Assembly (NCBI RefSeq): GCF_021412625.1
Contig: NZ_JAKCFI010000016.1
Coordinates: 1 to 64,000 of the forward strand
Direction: 5' to 3'
Length of the DNA: 64,000 nt
Source of the DNA: Myxococcus stipitatus
GTDB lineage: Bacteria > Myxococcota > Myxococcia > Myxococcales > Myxococcaceae
The stretch's first letter is position 1. The number at the start of each line of letters is the position of its first letter. The notes beneath the pieces were generated by a model. The model made no database searches. It saw nothing but the letters and a program-made list of their open reading frames with translations, and had not been told where the DNA came from. Positions 20,555 through 29,842 of this stretch are shown piece by piece. A program made the translations under genes and the position numbers.

Positions 20555-22468
20555 TCACGGGACGTCAGGCCATTCCCAGACGGAGCGGTAGCCGCCGTTC
20601 GTTTGTGTTCCTTCGATGAAGCGCGCGTAGAAGGGGTGGCCGCTCAGGGTGGCGGAGTCGCCCACGACGAAGAGGTGGCGGCGGGCGCGGGTGAGGGCGA
20701 CGTTGACGCGGCGCAGGTCGGTGAGGAAGCCGAGCTGGCCCTCGCCGTTGGAGCGGGTGAGGGAGACGAGGACGGCGTCCTTCTCCCGGCCCTGGAAGGC
20801 GTCCACCGTGTCGACCTCGACCTCCGGGGCGAAGGGCTCCAGCCGCTCACGCAGGCGCAGGGCCTGGGCGCTGTAGGGGGCAATCACGGCCAGCTCGCGC
20901 TGGGGCAGGCCCGCGGCGAGCAGGGCGCGGACGCGGGCCTCGACGAGGTCCGCCTCGCCGGTGTTGAAGAGGCTGCGCGTGGTGGGCTCCACCTCCTCCT
21001 CGAAGCCCTTGCCGGCGGTGTCGAGGAAGAGGACGGGAGGGGCGTCCACGTCCGCGCCGGGGGTGAGCACCTGCGCGAGCACGCGGTGGGCGACGGACGG
21101 GTGGGCGCGCAGCTGGCCGCCGTACATCTCGCGCGAGGGGAAGTCCATGATGCGCTCGTTCATCCGGTACTGCTCGCGCAGCATGCGCTTGACGCCGTCG
21201 CCGTGGTCGGCGAGCAGCCGCTCGAAGAGGCTCACCGCGAGCCCCGCCCTCGCGGCCTCCTGCGAGAGGACGGTGGGCGGCAGCTGCTGCGGGTCTCCGG
21301 CGAGGATGACGATGGGGGCGCGCAGGAAGCCCAAAAGCGTCAGGGGTTCGGTGGCCTGGGTGGCCTCGTCGAGCAGGGCGAGGTCGAACGCCTCCCCGGA
21401 GAGCACGCCGGAGTCGAGGCTGGCCAGGGTGACGCAGACCACGTCCGCGTTGGCGAGCACCGCGCGCACCGCCTTGCGCTCCAATGTGCGCGCCTCGTCG
21501 AGCAGGGCCTTGGCCTCCGTGGTGGACGCGCGGGCGTTGGCGAAGCGCTCGCGGCTGCGGCCCTGGGTGCGCTGGCGGCGCGCGTAGCCCAGCAGGGAGA
21601 AGGCCTCGTCGAACAAATCCCTGGAGATGACGCGGTCGGGGTGCTCCTCCACGACGATGTCCAGCGTGTGCTCCTGGAGGCGGGGGGCGACGCGGGCGGG
21701 GTGGCCCACGCGGATGGCGCGCAGGCCCTGGGCGAGGCACAGGTCCAGCAGGTGGTCCACGCCAGCGTTGCTGGCCGCGGTGCACAGCAGGCGCTGGCCG
21801 CGCGCCACGGCCTGGGCGGCCACCTCCGCGAGCACGGTGGACTTGCCGGTGCCGGGCGGGCCGTGGACCAGGAAGAAGTCCTCGGCGGCGAGCGCGCGGC
21901 CCACGGCGTCGAGCTGCTCGGGGTTGAGGGGGCGGCCCGGCTCGAAGGGGCGGGGTGTGTCGGCGCGGGGCGGCTCGTTGCCCAGCAGCACCTCGCGCTT
22001 GCGGCGCTCGGCGCCCTTGTCCAGGGCCTTGATGCGCTGGAGGCCCGCGCGCATGCGCTCGTAGGTGACGTCGTTGGGGACGACGTCCAGGCGCAAGAGG
22101 CCCTCGTGGACGTAGGGCGGCGGTGAGCGGTCGAAGGCGAGCTGGAGGCGGGTGGCGGTGGCGCGGGAGATGAGCGCGCGGGCGGGCTCCTTCACCTCCG
22201 CGCGGCGGGGGAGCACGGCGACCAGGTCGCCGTTGTGCAGCCGCGCGGGCAGGGGGCGGCGGTCGGCGCGGGCCAGGGTGAGCAGGACGCGGCCGCCCAG
22301 GCCCACCGCCTCCTCGACGGACTCGAGGTCCAGCACGGACAGGCCCTGCTCCTCGCGCTCGTGGAGGGACAGGCCCTCGGCGAGCGTGGCCATGCGGGCT
22401 TTCTCGGCCTCGCGCTCCTTGGAGAGGAGCGCGCCGAGCTGGTCGAAGAAGGAGACGTCACGAGCCAT
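20555..22468 (-). CDS. Superfamily 1 helicase (UPF1/IGHMBP2-like AAA_11/AAA_12)
   Basis: 637 aa. Helicase motifs in order: Walker A HGPPGTGKST near residue 203, motif II LLDEATQ, motif III AGDPQQLPP, REQYRMNE (motif IV region), VDTVDAFQGREKD (motif V) and VNVALTRARRHLFVVGD (motif VI). The N-terminal segment has the small OB-like domain of IGHMBP2-type enzymes (LARADRRPLPARLHNGDLVAVLP). Family members unwind DNA/RNA 5'-3'. No nuclease domain is fused. The ATG encodes MARDVSFFDQLG. The biological role is not shown by the neighbours. Confidence 0.92.
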   Translation of the reverse strand: MARDVSFFDQLGALLSKEREAEKARMATLAEGLSLHEREEQGLSVLDLESVEEAVGLGGRVLLTLARADRRPLPARLHNGDLVAVLPRRAEVKEPARALISRATATRLQLAFDRSPPPYVHEGLLRLDVVPNDVTYERMRAGLQRIKALDKGAERRKREVLLGNEPPRADTPRPFEPGRPLNPEQLDAVGRALAAEDFFLVHGPPGTGKSTVLAEVAAQAVARGQRLLCTAASNAGVDHLLDLCLAQGLRAIRVGHPARVAPRLQEHTLDIVVEEHPDRVISRDLFDEAFSLLGYARRQRTQGRSRERFANARASTTEAKALLDEARTLERKAVRAVLANADVVCVTLASLDSGVLSGEAFDLALLDEATQATEPLTLLGFLRAPIVILAGDPQQLPPTVLSQEAARAGLAVSLFERLLADHGDGVKRMLREQYRMNERIMDFPSREMYGGQLRAHPSVAHRVLAQVLTPGADVDAPPVLFLDTAGKGFEEEVEPTTRSLFNTGEADLVEARVRALLAAGLPQRELAVIAPYSAQALRLRERLEPFAPEVEVDTVDAFQGREKDAVLVSLTRSNGEGQLGFLTDLRRVNVALTRARRHLFVVGDSATLSGHPFYARFIEGTQTNGGYRSVWEWPDVP

Positions 22469-22580
22469 GGGCCCGTCATGCCACCTGGACGCGGCGGCGG
22501 CCAGTGCCCGCGTGGGCCGCTGTCGCGCGGGAGGCGGGCCGGTGCGCCGCGAGGGGGCACCGGCCCGCGCGGGGGACGGG

Positions 22581-24890
22581 CTACCGCTGGATGAGGCCGC
22601 CGCTCACGACGAGGCCGTAGTCGGCGTCGATGGCGGCGGTCTCCAGCCTGGCGTCCTGGACGATTTCGTCGCCCAGCACCTCCACCTTCCACAGGCCGGC
22701 CTGGGGATTGGCGAGGAAGACGTTCTCCACCGTGTCCACCTTGTTCGACGTGCCGCCCGCCGTGGAGGTGTTGCCGGCGGACAGGCCGTTGTTGCCGTAG
22801 TAGACGACGCCCCCCGGAGACGTCACGCGCAGGGTGAGGTCGTTGATGCGCGCCTGGGCCGCGCCCACCGTGCCCGCCGGGTCGTTGAAGACGAGCGTGA
22901 CGTTGAGCTCCTTCTCCCCCGCCGCCACGGAGACCGTGTAGCTCTTGATGCCCAGCGGGGTGATGACGTCGGACTCGTCGATGATGCTCGTCACGGCCGC
23001 GCGGTCATACAGCTTCTTGAGGTCCGCGGTGCCCCAGCCCTGGCGCACGCGGGTCAGGTCGCTGTTGGAGCCGACGACGTTCCAGTTGTAGCGGTAGGCC
23101 ATGTTGATCATCAGCGCCTTGGCGGTGGCCATCTGCGGGCGGCTCGCGAAGACGTCCGTCTTGCCGCCGAAGCCCGCCCACACGCCTTCGTGCCACATCT
23201 GGAACAGCACCCCGAAGTGGCCCGCCGTCTGGGGCGTGGCCGCGCTGGTGCCGCTGAAGTTGTAGTACGAGTTGTCGGCGCTGTTGTTGGCCGAGCGGAT
23301 GGCGTCGTAGAAGTACGACAGGTCCGGCTTGATGCGGCCGTCGGCCGCGGGCCCGGTGCTCGCGCCGCCGCCCCACCGGTCGTTGGTCCGGTCGAGGTCG
23401 TCGTTGTGGTAGTAGCCGCCCACGGAGACGATGTTCTTGGCCCACGCCTGGGGACGGGAGCTGGTGGAGCCGGCGTTGCTCTGCGACTGGGTGCTGAGGA
23501 TGGGCGCGCGCAGCAGGTAGTCGTCCACCTCGGCGGAGATGGTGGTGTACGCGGTGGTCAGCGCGCTGCCCACGCTCGACGTCTGGAACACCGCGCGGTA
23601 GCGGCCGTTGGGGTCCGTCAGCTCGCGGTTGATGTCGTAGCGGGACTTGGTGCCGCCGAACTGGGTGGACTGGCTGTAGAGGAAGAAGATGCCCTGGCCG
23701 TAGGGCAGCATGCCGCGCGCGTTGGCGTCGATGCCCTGCGCGAAGTTGATGCTGTAGCAGCTGGTGCCGTGGGCGGAGCCGGCGGTGGAGGTGCTGTGGA
23801 TGACCGGCGGGAAGCCCCACTCCTGGTGGGTGGTGCGCAGCTCCGTGTCGAAGATTTCACCGCGCACGCCCTGGCCCAGCCAGCCCTTGAGGTCCTCCAG
23901 GTACTTGGCGCCACCCAGCTGGCGGACGATGTTCATGTCCACCTCGCCGGGGCCGCCCCAGCGGTCGATGTACTGGACGGCGTTGGAGCGGGCCAGCTTC
24001 GCCAGCTGGTCCTGGGTGAGCGTGGCCTCCACGCGCAGGCCGCCCGGCTCGATGAGCTCCACGGTGCCGCCCAACGCGCGCACCGCGTCCGCGACCTCGC
24101 CCTGCCGCGCCTCGCCGCGCTCACCCACCATGATGGAGTAGCGCTGCGGCGCCAGCGGCGCGGCGTGGCCCTGGATGGCCTCGCGCAGGACGCTCTCCAC
24201 GCGGTACTCGGGATGGTACGCGCCCACCCAGCGCACGAAGGGAAGGTCCGCCACGCGCTTGCGCGTGTCGGCGTCCATCTCCACCAGGAACGTGTGGTCC
24301 GTGAGGAAGCGCAGCACCTTGCCGCCCTCGCGCTCCAGCGCCTCCCGCATCTCCGGGACCGGCGTGGCCGTCAGCTGCACCAGCTGCAGCGTGTTCTGCG
24401 CGTCCGCCATGAGCTGCGCCGACACCAAGGGCTGCGCCTCGCGCAGCGGGTCGAACCGGACGTGCTCGAGCCGCACCTGGTACGTGGTGGCCTGCACCCG
24501 TCCGGCCAGCTCCGTCCCACCGCGGCTGTAGGCGAAGAAATCCTGACGCTCCCCGGCCGCGTCGACTTCCTCCCAGGTATGCAACTGGAGCGTGGAGTGG
24601 GGGACCTGGAGCGTCTTCAGCGCCTGCACGGTGTTGTCCGTGCGGTGGAAGACCAGGCCCGCGCCCGTCACGAGCGCGTAACGCCCCGTCGCCTCGGTGG
24701 CCAGTCCGGCGATGGGCTTCGAAGCGGCGCCCGCCTCCACCACGCGCGCGCTGGCCGTCCGCGCGGCGCCCGGCTTCGGAGCGTCCTTCGACGCCGCGAG
24801 CGCCGGCAATGGGGCGATGAGGCCCCAGCCCAGGGCCATGACAGAGAGTCGACGCCAGCGTCCCGCATACGACGAGAATGACGAGGTCAT
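22581..24890 (-). CDS. Secreted S8 (subtilisin-like) serine protease
   Basis: 769 aa. A signal peptide ends near residue 33 (LPALAAS). A long N-terminal prodomain region, including an I9-like stretch, precedes the catalytic core. Catalytic residues are Asp in GEIFDTELRTTHQEW (~346), His in GSAHGTSCYSINF (~374) and Ser in FSGTSAATPQTAG (~546); the Asp motif is atypical for subtilisins. The C-terminal ~130 residues look like a P/proprotein-convertase beta domain (YTVSVAAGEKELNVTLVF). The ATG has AAGGAG about 7 nt upstream. An extracellular protease, consistent with a predatory bacterium. Confidence 0.9.
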   Translation of the reverse strand: MTSSFSSYAGRWRRLSVMALGWGLIAPLPALAASKDAPKPGAARTASARVVEAGAASKPIAGLATEATGRYALVTGAGLVFHRTDNTVQALKTLQVPHSTLQLHTWEEVDAAGERQDFFAYSRGGTELAGRVQATTYQVRLEHVRFDPLREAQPLVSAQLMADAQNTLQLVQLTATPVPEMREALEREGGKVLRFLTDHTFLVEMDADTRKRVADLPFVRWVGAYHPEYRVESVLREAIQGHAAPLAPQRYSIMVGERGEARQGEVADAVRALGGTVELIEPGGLRVEATLTQDQLAKLARSNAVQYIDRWGGPGEVDMNIVRQLGGAKYLEDLKGWLGQGVRGEIFDTELRTTHQEWGFPPVIHSTSTAGSAHGTSCYSINFAQGIDANARGMLPYGQGIFFLYSQSTQFGGTKSRYDINRELTDPNGRYRAVFQTSSVGSALTTAYTTISAEVDDYLLRAPILSTQSQSNAGSTSSRPQAWAKNIVSVGGYYHNDDLDRTNDRWGGGASTGPAADGRIKPDLSYFYDAIRSANNSADNSYYNFSGTSAATPQTAGHFGVLFQMWHEGVWAGFGGKTDVFASRPQMATAKALMINMAYRYNWNVVGSNSDLTRVRQGWGTADLKKLYDRAAVTSIIDESDVITPLGIKSYTVSVAAGEKELNVTLVFNDPAGTVGAAQARINDLTLRVTSPGGVVYYGNNGLSAGNTSTAGGTSNKVDTVENVFLANPQAGLWKVEVLGDEIVQDARLETAAIDADYGLVVSGGLIQR

Positions 24891-24964
24891 GCGTGTCTCC
24901 TTCTCGGGTTTGCGCTGCTTGCTGCTGTGGTGCTCTCCACCGCCATGTCTTCACTTAGAGCGGT

Positions 24965-25035
24965 GAATTACGACATTCATTGAAAATATGTAAAACAGGA
25001 CAGACTTGATAACGAGTTTGTTCATGTCATGTCAA
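24965..25035. promoter_or_regulatory. AT-rich divergent promoter region between the protease and the kinase/Thg1 operon
   Basis: About 70 bp of clearly lower GC than anything around it lies in the 248-bp gap between two divergent starts. TTGAAAATATG at ~24980 and TTGATAACG at ~25017 look like promoter pieces, and CATGTCATGTC near 25024 is a short repeat. No single -35/-10 pair stands out. Confidence 0.4.
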
Positions 25036-25138
25036 CGCGAACGCATGCCGCGAGGGCGTCTGGACCTGGGGTGGGGTGTGGGGGACTGCTGGCGTGGCGT
25101 CAGCCGGTCCTGGCGCGGTGCGTCCGGAGGTGCTGGCC

Positions 25139-25612
25139 ATGGAACTCGTCGTGTTCATCGGGCTGCAGGGCTCCGGCAAGAGCAGCTTCTTCCGACAGCG
25201 CTTCGCGTCGAGCCACGTGCTGGTGAGCAAGGACCTGTGGCCGAGCACGCGTGACAAGGAGGCCCGGCAGCGGCGGGTCGTCGCCGCGGCGCTCGCGGCG
25301 GGGAGCTCGGTGGTGGTGGACAACACCCACCCGGAGGTGGAGGCGCGCGCGCCGCTCATCGCCCTGGGGCGCGAGCACGGCGCGCGCGTCGTGGGCTACT
25401 TCTTCTCGTCGCGGTTGGAGGAGTGCCTGGCGCGCAACGCGCGGAGGACGGGCCGGGCGCGGGTGCCGGACGTGGCGCTGTACGCCACCCTGAAGCGGCT
25501 GCGGCGCCCGAGCCTGTCCGAGGGGTTCGATTCGCTGTACTTCGTGAGGCTCGCCGCCGAAGGAGACTTCGTCGTCGAGGCGTGGAGGGAGGATGCCGAT
25601 GCTGGACCCTGA
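25139..25612 (+). CDS. P-loop polynucleotide-kinase-like / zeta-toxin-fold kinase
   Basis: 157 aa. Walker A GLQGSGKSS at residues 8-16; SKDLWPS is the typical acceptor/substrate strand; VVVDNTHP (~57) and the lid helix with CLARNARRTGRARVP follow the AAA_33/T4 Pnkp kinase-domain pattern. It likely phosphorylates a nucleotide or RNA/DNA 5' end. ATG 25139 has GGAGGT 8 nt upstream. It overlaps the Thg1-like gene, which suggests that the pair act together on RNA ends (inference). A zeta-toxin role is less likely: no antitoxin is present. Confidence 0.82.
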   Translation: MELVVFIGLQGSGKSSFFRQRFASSHVLVSKDLWPSTRDKEARQRRVVAAALAAGSSVVVDNTHPEVEARAPLIALGREHGARVVGYFFSSRLEECLARNARRTGRARVPDVALYATLKRLRRPSLSEGFDSLYFVRLAAEGDFVVEAWREDADAGP

Positions 25613-26369
25613 CGAGCTGGCGCGCCGCGTGCGGCAGGGAGAGCTGTTCCACGCCTTGCGCCTGTTGCCGGGGGCGTGGGCGGTGCTGCGGGTGGACGGC
25701 CGCGGCTTCTCCCGCTTCACGCAGGAGCGCTTCGAGAAGCCCTTCGACCCCGTCTTCCACCGGCTGATGGTGCGCACGGCCAGCGCGCTGCTGGAGGACT
25801 TCCAGGGCGTGCTCGCGTACACGCAGAGCGACGAAATCTCCGTCCTCTTCCGGCCGGAGTGGCGGCTGTTCGACCGCGAGGTGGAGAAGCTGGTGTCGCT
25901 GTCGGCGGGGCTGGCGAGCGCCACGTTCACGCACGGGGCGGGCGTGCCGGCGATGTTCGACGGCCGCGTGTGGCTGGGCGCGGACGAGCGCGCGGTGCTG
26001 GACTACTTCGCGTGGCGGCAGGCGGACGGCACCCGGTGCGCGTTGCAGGGCTGGTGCTACTGGACGCTGCGCAAGGAGGGGCTCTCCGCGGCGCAGGCCA
26101 CGCGCGAGCTGGACGGACGCTCGACGTCCTTCAAGCACGAGCTGCTCTTCCAGCGCGGCATCAACTTCAACGACCTGCCGGCCTGGCAGCGCCGGGGCGT
26201 GCTCGTCCGCTGGGAGCGCTACACGAAGGAGGGCGTGGACCCACGCGATGGCTCGCGCACGCGGACGACCCGGCGCCGCCTGGGCGTGGACGCGGACCTG
26301 CCCATGAAGGACGACTTCGCCCGGCACCTGCGCGACGTGCTCGCGACCTCACCGGCCCAGGCGCCGTAG
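25599..26369 (+). CDS. Thg1-like protein (tRNA-His guanylyltransferase family, 3'-5' polymerase)
   Basis: 256 aa. Thg1 hallmarks: metal ligand Asp33 in VLRVDGRGFSRFT, second metal pair in YTQSDEISVLF (Asp78, Glu79), HGAGVPAMFDGRVW, and the typical C-terminal block GWCYWTLRKEGLSAAQATREL with ELLFQRGINFNDLP. Bacterial members (TLPs) add nucleotides templated in the 3'-5' direction to repair 5'-truncated tRNAs; myxobacterial homologues are known. ATG 25599 sits 6 nt after AGGGAGG; ATG 25593 touches that motif. It overlaps the kinase gene by 14 nt, so the two are translationally coupled. Confidence 0.93.
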   Translation: MLDPDELARRVRQGELFHALRLLPGAWAVLRVDGRGFSRFTQERFEKPFDPVFHRLMVRTASALLEDFQGVLAYTQSDEISVLFRPEWRLFDREVEKLVSLSAGLASATFTHGAGVPAMFDGRVWLGADERAVLDYFAWRQADGTRCALQGWCYWTLRKEGLSAAQATRELDGRSTSFKHELLFQRGINFNDLPAWQRRGVLVRWERYTKEGVDPRDGSRTRTTRRRLGVDADLPMKDDFARHLRDVLATSPAQAP

Positions 26370-26515
26370 CCGCCAGACGGGCCGCGCCCGGGGACGCTGT
26401 CCGTTCGTGGGACCGCGCTTCGCGCAATCGAACAGGCCCCACCCCCCGGACTTCGTGATTCCGGGGAGTTGAGGGCTCAGCGGGCTGGCATGCGGCTCGC
26501 TTTGGCTCCCCGGGC

Positions 26516-28948
26516 ATGGAGAGCTTCCTTCAGGACGTGAGGTACGCGCTGCGGACGCTGCGCGGCAGCCCGGGCTTCGCCTTCATGGCGGTGCTCGCGC
26601 TGGCGCTGGGCATCGGCGCCACCAGCGCGGTCTTCAGCGTGGTGAACGGCGTGCTCCTCCGGCCGCTGCCCTTCCACGAGCCCGAGCGGCTCGCGCGCGT
26701 GTTCGGGAACCTGCGCGCGTGGGACCTGACGGACATCACCTCGTCGGTGCCCGAGTACCAGGAGTACCGGGAGCAGCTGCGGTCCTTCTCGTCGCTCGCG
26801 GCCTATGTCCAGGGCGACATGACGCTGACGGGCGGCGAGCGCCCCCAGCGCGTCGTCGCGACGCGGGCCACGGCCTCGCTCCTCCAGACGTTGGGCGTGA
26901 CGCCCTCGTTGGGGCGGGGCTTCATGGCGCAGGAGGAGGTTCCGGGCCATGACCGGGTGGTGCTGCTGACGCGCAAGGCGTGGCGCGAGCACTTCGCCGA
27001 GGCCCCGGACGTGCTCGGCCAGACGCTGCGGCTGGATGGTGAGCCCTACACGGTGGTGGGCGTGCTGCCGGAGGAGGGGCTCTATCCGGTGGAGACGGAG
27101 GTCTTCCTGCCCCTGGCGCCCCCGGCCGAGCACTTCTCAGAGAACTACCGGGGCGCGCGCTACCTGTCCGTCCTGGGACGCCTGCGGCCGGGCGTGACCG
27201 AGGAGGGCACGCGCGAGGACCTGGCGCGGGCCTCGCGGGTGCTCGGCGAGGCGCATCCGGCGCACTATCAGGACGCGGGCTGGTCCCTCTCCCTCAAGTC
27301 GCTGGAGGAGCGGACGGTGGGAGGCGTGCGCGGCACGCTGTGGCTGCTGATGGGCGCGGTGGGCTTCGTGCTGCTGGTCGCGTGCTCGAGCGTGGCGAAC
27401 CTGTTGCTGGCGCGGGGCGTGGCGCGGGGGCGCGAGGTGGCCATCCGCGCGGCGCTGGGCGCGGACCGTCGTCGGCTGGTGGCGCAGCTCTTGACGGAGA
27501 GCCTGTTGCTGGCGGTGGCCGGAGGCGCGCTCGGCGTGCTGCTCGCGGCGTGGGGCATGGACGCGCTGCTGGCGCTCGTGGGGGACGCGCTGCCCCGGGC
27601 CGGGGAGGTGCGGCTGGACGCAACGTCGCTCCTGTTCACCGCGGGCGTGTCGCTGTTGACGGGCGTGGTGTTCGGCCTGGTGCCGGCGCTGCGCGTCAGC
27701 CGCGTGGACCTGGACGCGGCGATGCGACAGGGCGCGCGCGGGACGGCGGACGGGGCGACGGGGCGGCTGCGCGGGGGCCTGGTGGTGGGGCAGATCGCGC
27801 TCGCGCTGGTGCTGCTGGTGGGCGCGGGGCTGTTCTCGCGCAGCTTCGTCTCCCTGCGCGAGGTGGACCCGGGCTACTCGCCCGACGGCGTGCTGACGGG
27901 GCAGCTCTCCCTGTCGCGCGCCAGCTACCCGGACGCCGCGCGGCAGGCGGCGTTCCAGGCCGAGCTGCTGACGCGTGTCCAGGCGCTGCCCGGGGTCGCC
28001 TCCGCGGGGCTCGCCAACATCCTCCCCCTGTCGGGTCAGCGCGACAACACCTTCGACATCGAGGGGCGCACGCTGACGACGGCCGACCGGCTGCCGGCAG
28101 TGCAGTATCGCGCGGTGTCCGCCGGCTACCTGCGGACGCTCCAGGTGAAGCTGCGTCAGGGTCGCATGCTCCAGGACTCGGATGACGCCCACGCGCCAGG
28201 GGCGCTGGTCATCAACCGGACGTTCGCGGACCTCTACTGGCCCAAGGGAGACGCGCTGGGCCAGCGGCTGAAGCTGCACGCGCCGGACGCCCGGTGGGCG
28301 ACGGTGGTGGGCATCGTCGAGGACCTGCGGGAGGCGAACCTGAGCGAGCCCGCGCGCCCCACCGCCTACTGGTCGCTGGCGCAGCAGCCGTCCGCCAACC
28401 TGGGGCTGGTGGTGCGCCTGGCGGCGGGCGCGCCGGAGTCGGTGGTCGCCAGCGTCGAGGCGGCGCTGCGCGAGGTGGACGGGGACGTCCCCCTCTACGC
28501 GGTGACGTCGCTGTCCCGGATGGTGGAGGACTCGCTAGGCTCGCGGCGGCTGTCCGCGCTGTTGATGGGGCTGTTCGCCGGGGTGTCGCTGGTGCTGGCG
28601 GCGCTGGGCATCGCCGGCGTCATCGCGTTCATGGTGGTGCAGCGCACGCGCGAGCTGGGCATCCGCATGGCGCTGGGCGCGGCCCGGGGAGACGTGCTGC
28701 GGCTGGTGCTGGGGCAGGGCATGCGGCTGGCCTCGCTGGGGCTGGTCCTGGGCCTGGCGCTGTCGCTGGCGCTGTCGTGGGGCCTGTCCCGGATGCTGGG
28801 GCCGCTGCTGTATGGCGTGACGGCGCTGGACCCGTGGACGTTCGCGGGCGTGGCGGGGCTCCTGGGCGGGGTGGCGCTCCTCGCCACCTGGTTGCCGGCG
28901 CGACGCGCCACGCGCGTGGACCCCATCATCGCGCTGCGCGCGGAGTAG
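26516..28948 (+). CDS. ADOP-type ABC transporter permease (FtsX/MacB family)
   Basis: 810 aa. Begins MESFLQDVRYALRTLRGSPG, the usual start of this permease type, then a membrane helix, a MacB periplasmic core (VLPEEGLYPVETEVFLPLAP), FtsX helices with EVAIRAALGADRRRL, a second periplasmic core (ILPLSGQRDNTFDIEG) and a second FtsX block with ELGIRMALGAARGDVLRLVL ending ARRATRVDPIIALRAE. The two-repeat layout is normal for the family. No ATPase gene is adjacent, so its ATP-binding partner must be elsewhere. Export substrate unknown. Confidence 0.9.
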   Translation: MESFLQDVRYALRTLRGSPGFAFMAVLALALGIGATSAVFSVVNGVLLRPLPFHEPERLARVFGNLRAWDLTDITSSVPEYQEYREQLRSFSSLAAYVQGDMTLTGGERPQRVVATRATASLLQTLGVTPSLGRGFMAQEEVPGHDRVVLLTRKAWREHFAEAPDVLGQTLRLDGEPYTVVGVLPEEGLYPVETEVFLPLAPPAEHFSENYRGARYLSVLGRLRPGVTEEGTREDLARASRVLGEAHPAHYQDAGWSLSLKSLEERTVGGVRGTLWLLMGAVGFVLLVACSSVANLLLARGVARGREVAIRAALGADRRRLVAQLLTESLLLAVAGGALGVLLAAWGMDALLALVGDALPRAGEVRLDATSLLFTAGVSLLTGVVFGLVPALRVSRVDLDAAMRQGARGTADGATGRLRGGLVVGQIALALVLLVGAGLFSRSFVSLREVDPGYSPDGVLTGQLSLSRASYPDAARQAAFQAELLTRVQALPGVASAGLANILPLSGQRDNTFDIEGRTLTTADRLPAVQYRAVSAGYLRTLQVKLRQGRMLQDSDDAHAPGALVINRTFADLYWPKGDALGQRLKLHAPDARWATVVGIVEDLREANLSEPARPTAYWSLAQQPSANLGLVVRLAAGAPESVVASVEAALREVDGDVPLYAVTSLSRMVEDSLGSRRLSALLMGLFAGVSLVLAALGIAGVIAFMVVQRTRELGIRMALGAARGDVLRLVLGQGMRLASLGLVLGLALSLALSWGLSRMLGPLLYGVTALDPWTFAGVAGLLGGVALLATWLPARRATRVDPIIALRAE

Positions 28949-28959
28949 CCGCGCGGGGC

Positions 28960-29838
28960 TCAGCCGCTCACGTCGGTGCCCACCGGCAGCACCACCCACA
29001 GGTTCGGCTTGTCGTAGCGGGGGGGAATCATGCCCAGGGGCCATCCGTCGGTGGTGACCTCGGCGTACTGGTAGCTGCGCCCGCCGTGGCGCAGCCGCGT
29101 GCGCCCGCCGGGCAGGTCCACGCCCACCGCCGCGTGCGCGAGCGGGTCCGAGTACAGCACCACCGCGCGGATGCCCACCTGCTGGAGCAGCATCACCGCG
29201 AGCACCGCCTTGGAGTCGCAGTCGCCCCGGTTCCTCGCGGGCACCAGCGCGGGCGGGACGATGCCGAAGGGCTCGTCCTGGGGCAGCTCGTACTGGATGC
29301 GCTGCACGAAGCCGAGGATGAGCTGCGCGGCCTGGGCGGCGCTCAGGTGGCGCTCGCGGATGGAGGTCTCGAAGCGCTCGCCCAGCGCCTTCACCGGCCC
29401 CGCGTTGCTGCGGATGAGCTCCTCGTAGATGCAGCGCATGTCCGCCGTGCAGCCCCGCGGCGCCTGGTACGTGAAGCGCTCGCCGCCCAGCGGGCGGTAG
29501 CGCAGCCGGCGCGCGAAGGCGCGGTGCTGGTCCTCCAGCCAGGCATCCAGCGTCGTCCCCAGGCCATACGTCACGCGGTGCCGGGGGGGCTGGAGGCCCT
29601 CCGTGCTCCAGGCGTACGTCCGCGCGCCCTCCAGGGACGTGTCGGGCGGCAGCAGCACCTGGCCCAGGTCCTCCGTCTCCACGTCGTCGACCGAGGGTTC
29701 GATGGTGATGCGCCCGCGGGGTTCGGTCCACCGCCCCACCGTCCCCAGCGCGACGACGGACACGCCGCCCACCACGCCGATGCACACGACGAGCAGCAGG
29801 AGGACGGCCCGGCTGGGGCGGGGAGCGGACGGACTCAT
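28960..29838 (-). CDS. Membrane-anchored transglutaminase-like protein
   Basis: 292 aa. One N-terminal membrane segment (residues ~11-32), then a periplasmic domain with the transglutaminase/papain-like triad: Cys in ARNRGDCDSKAVLAVML, His in DPLAHAAVGVDLP, and the acidic third residue probably in YAEVTTDGWP. These proteins are usually proteases or acyltransferases rather than true cross-linkers. It starts 4 nt after the stop of the DUF350 gene, so the two form an operon. It converges with the permease gene, with 11 nt between their ends. Confidence 0.82.
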   Translation of the reverse strand: MSPSAPRPSRAVLLLLVVCIGVVGGVSVVALGTVGRWTEPRGRITIEPSVDDVETEDLGQVLLPPDTSLEGARTYAWSTEGLQPPRHRVTYGLGTTLDAWLEDQHRAFARRLRYRPLGGERFTYQAPRGCTADMRCIYEELIRSNAGPVKALGERFETSIRERHLSAAQAAQLILGFVQRIQYELPQDEPFGIVPPALVPARNRGDCDSKAVLAVMLLQQVGIRAVVLYSDPLAHAAVGVDLPGGRTRLRHGGRSYQYAEVTTDGWPLGMIPPRYDKPNLWVVLPVGTDVSG

Positions 29839-29842
29839 GCCC

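Noticed and set aside
25139-25612. Zeta-type toxin of a toxin-antitoxin system
   Set aside because: There is no small antitoxin gene upstream; the overlapping partner is a Thg1-like enzyme, so a nucleic-acid kinase fits better.
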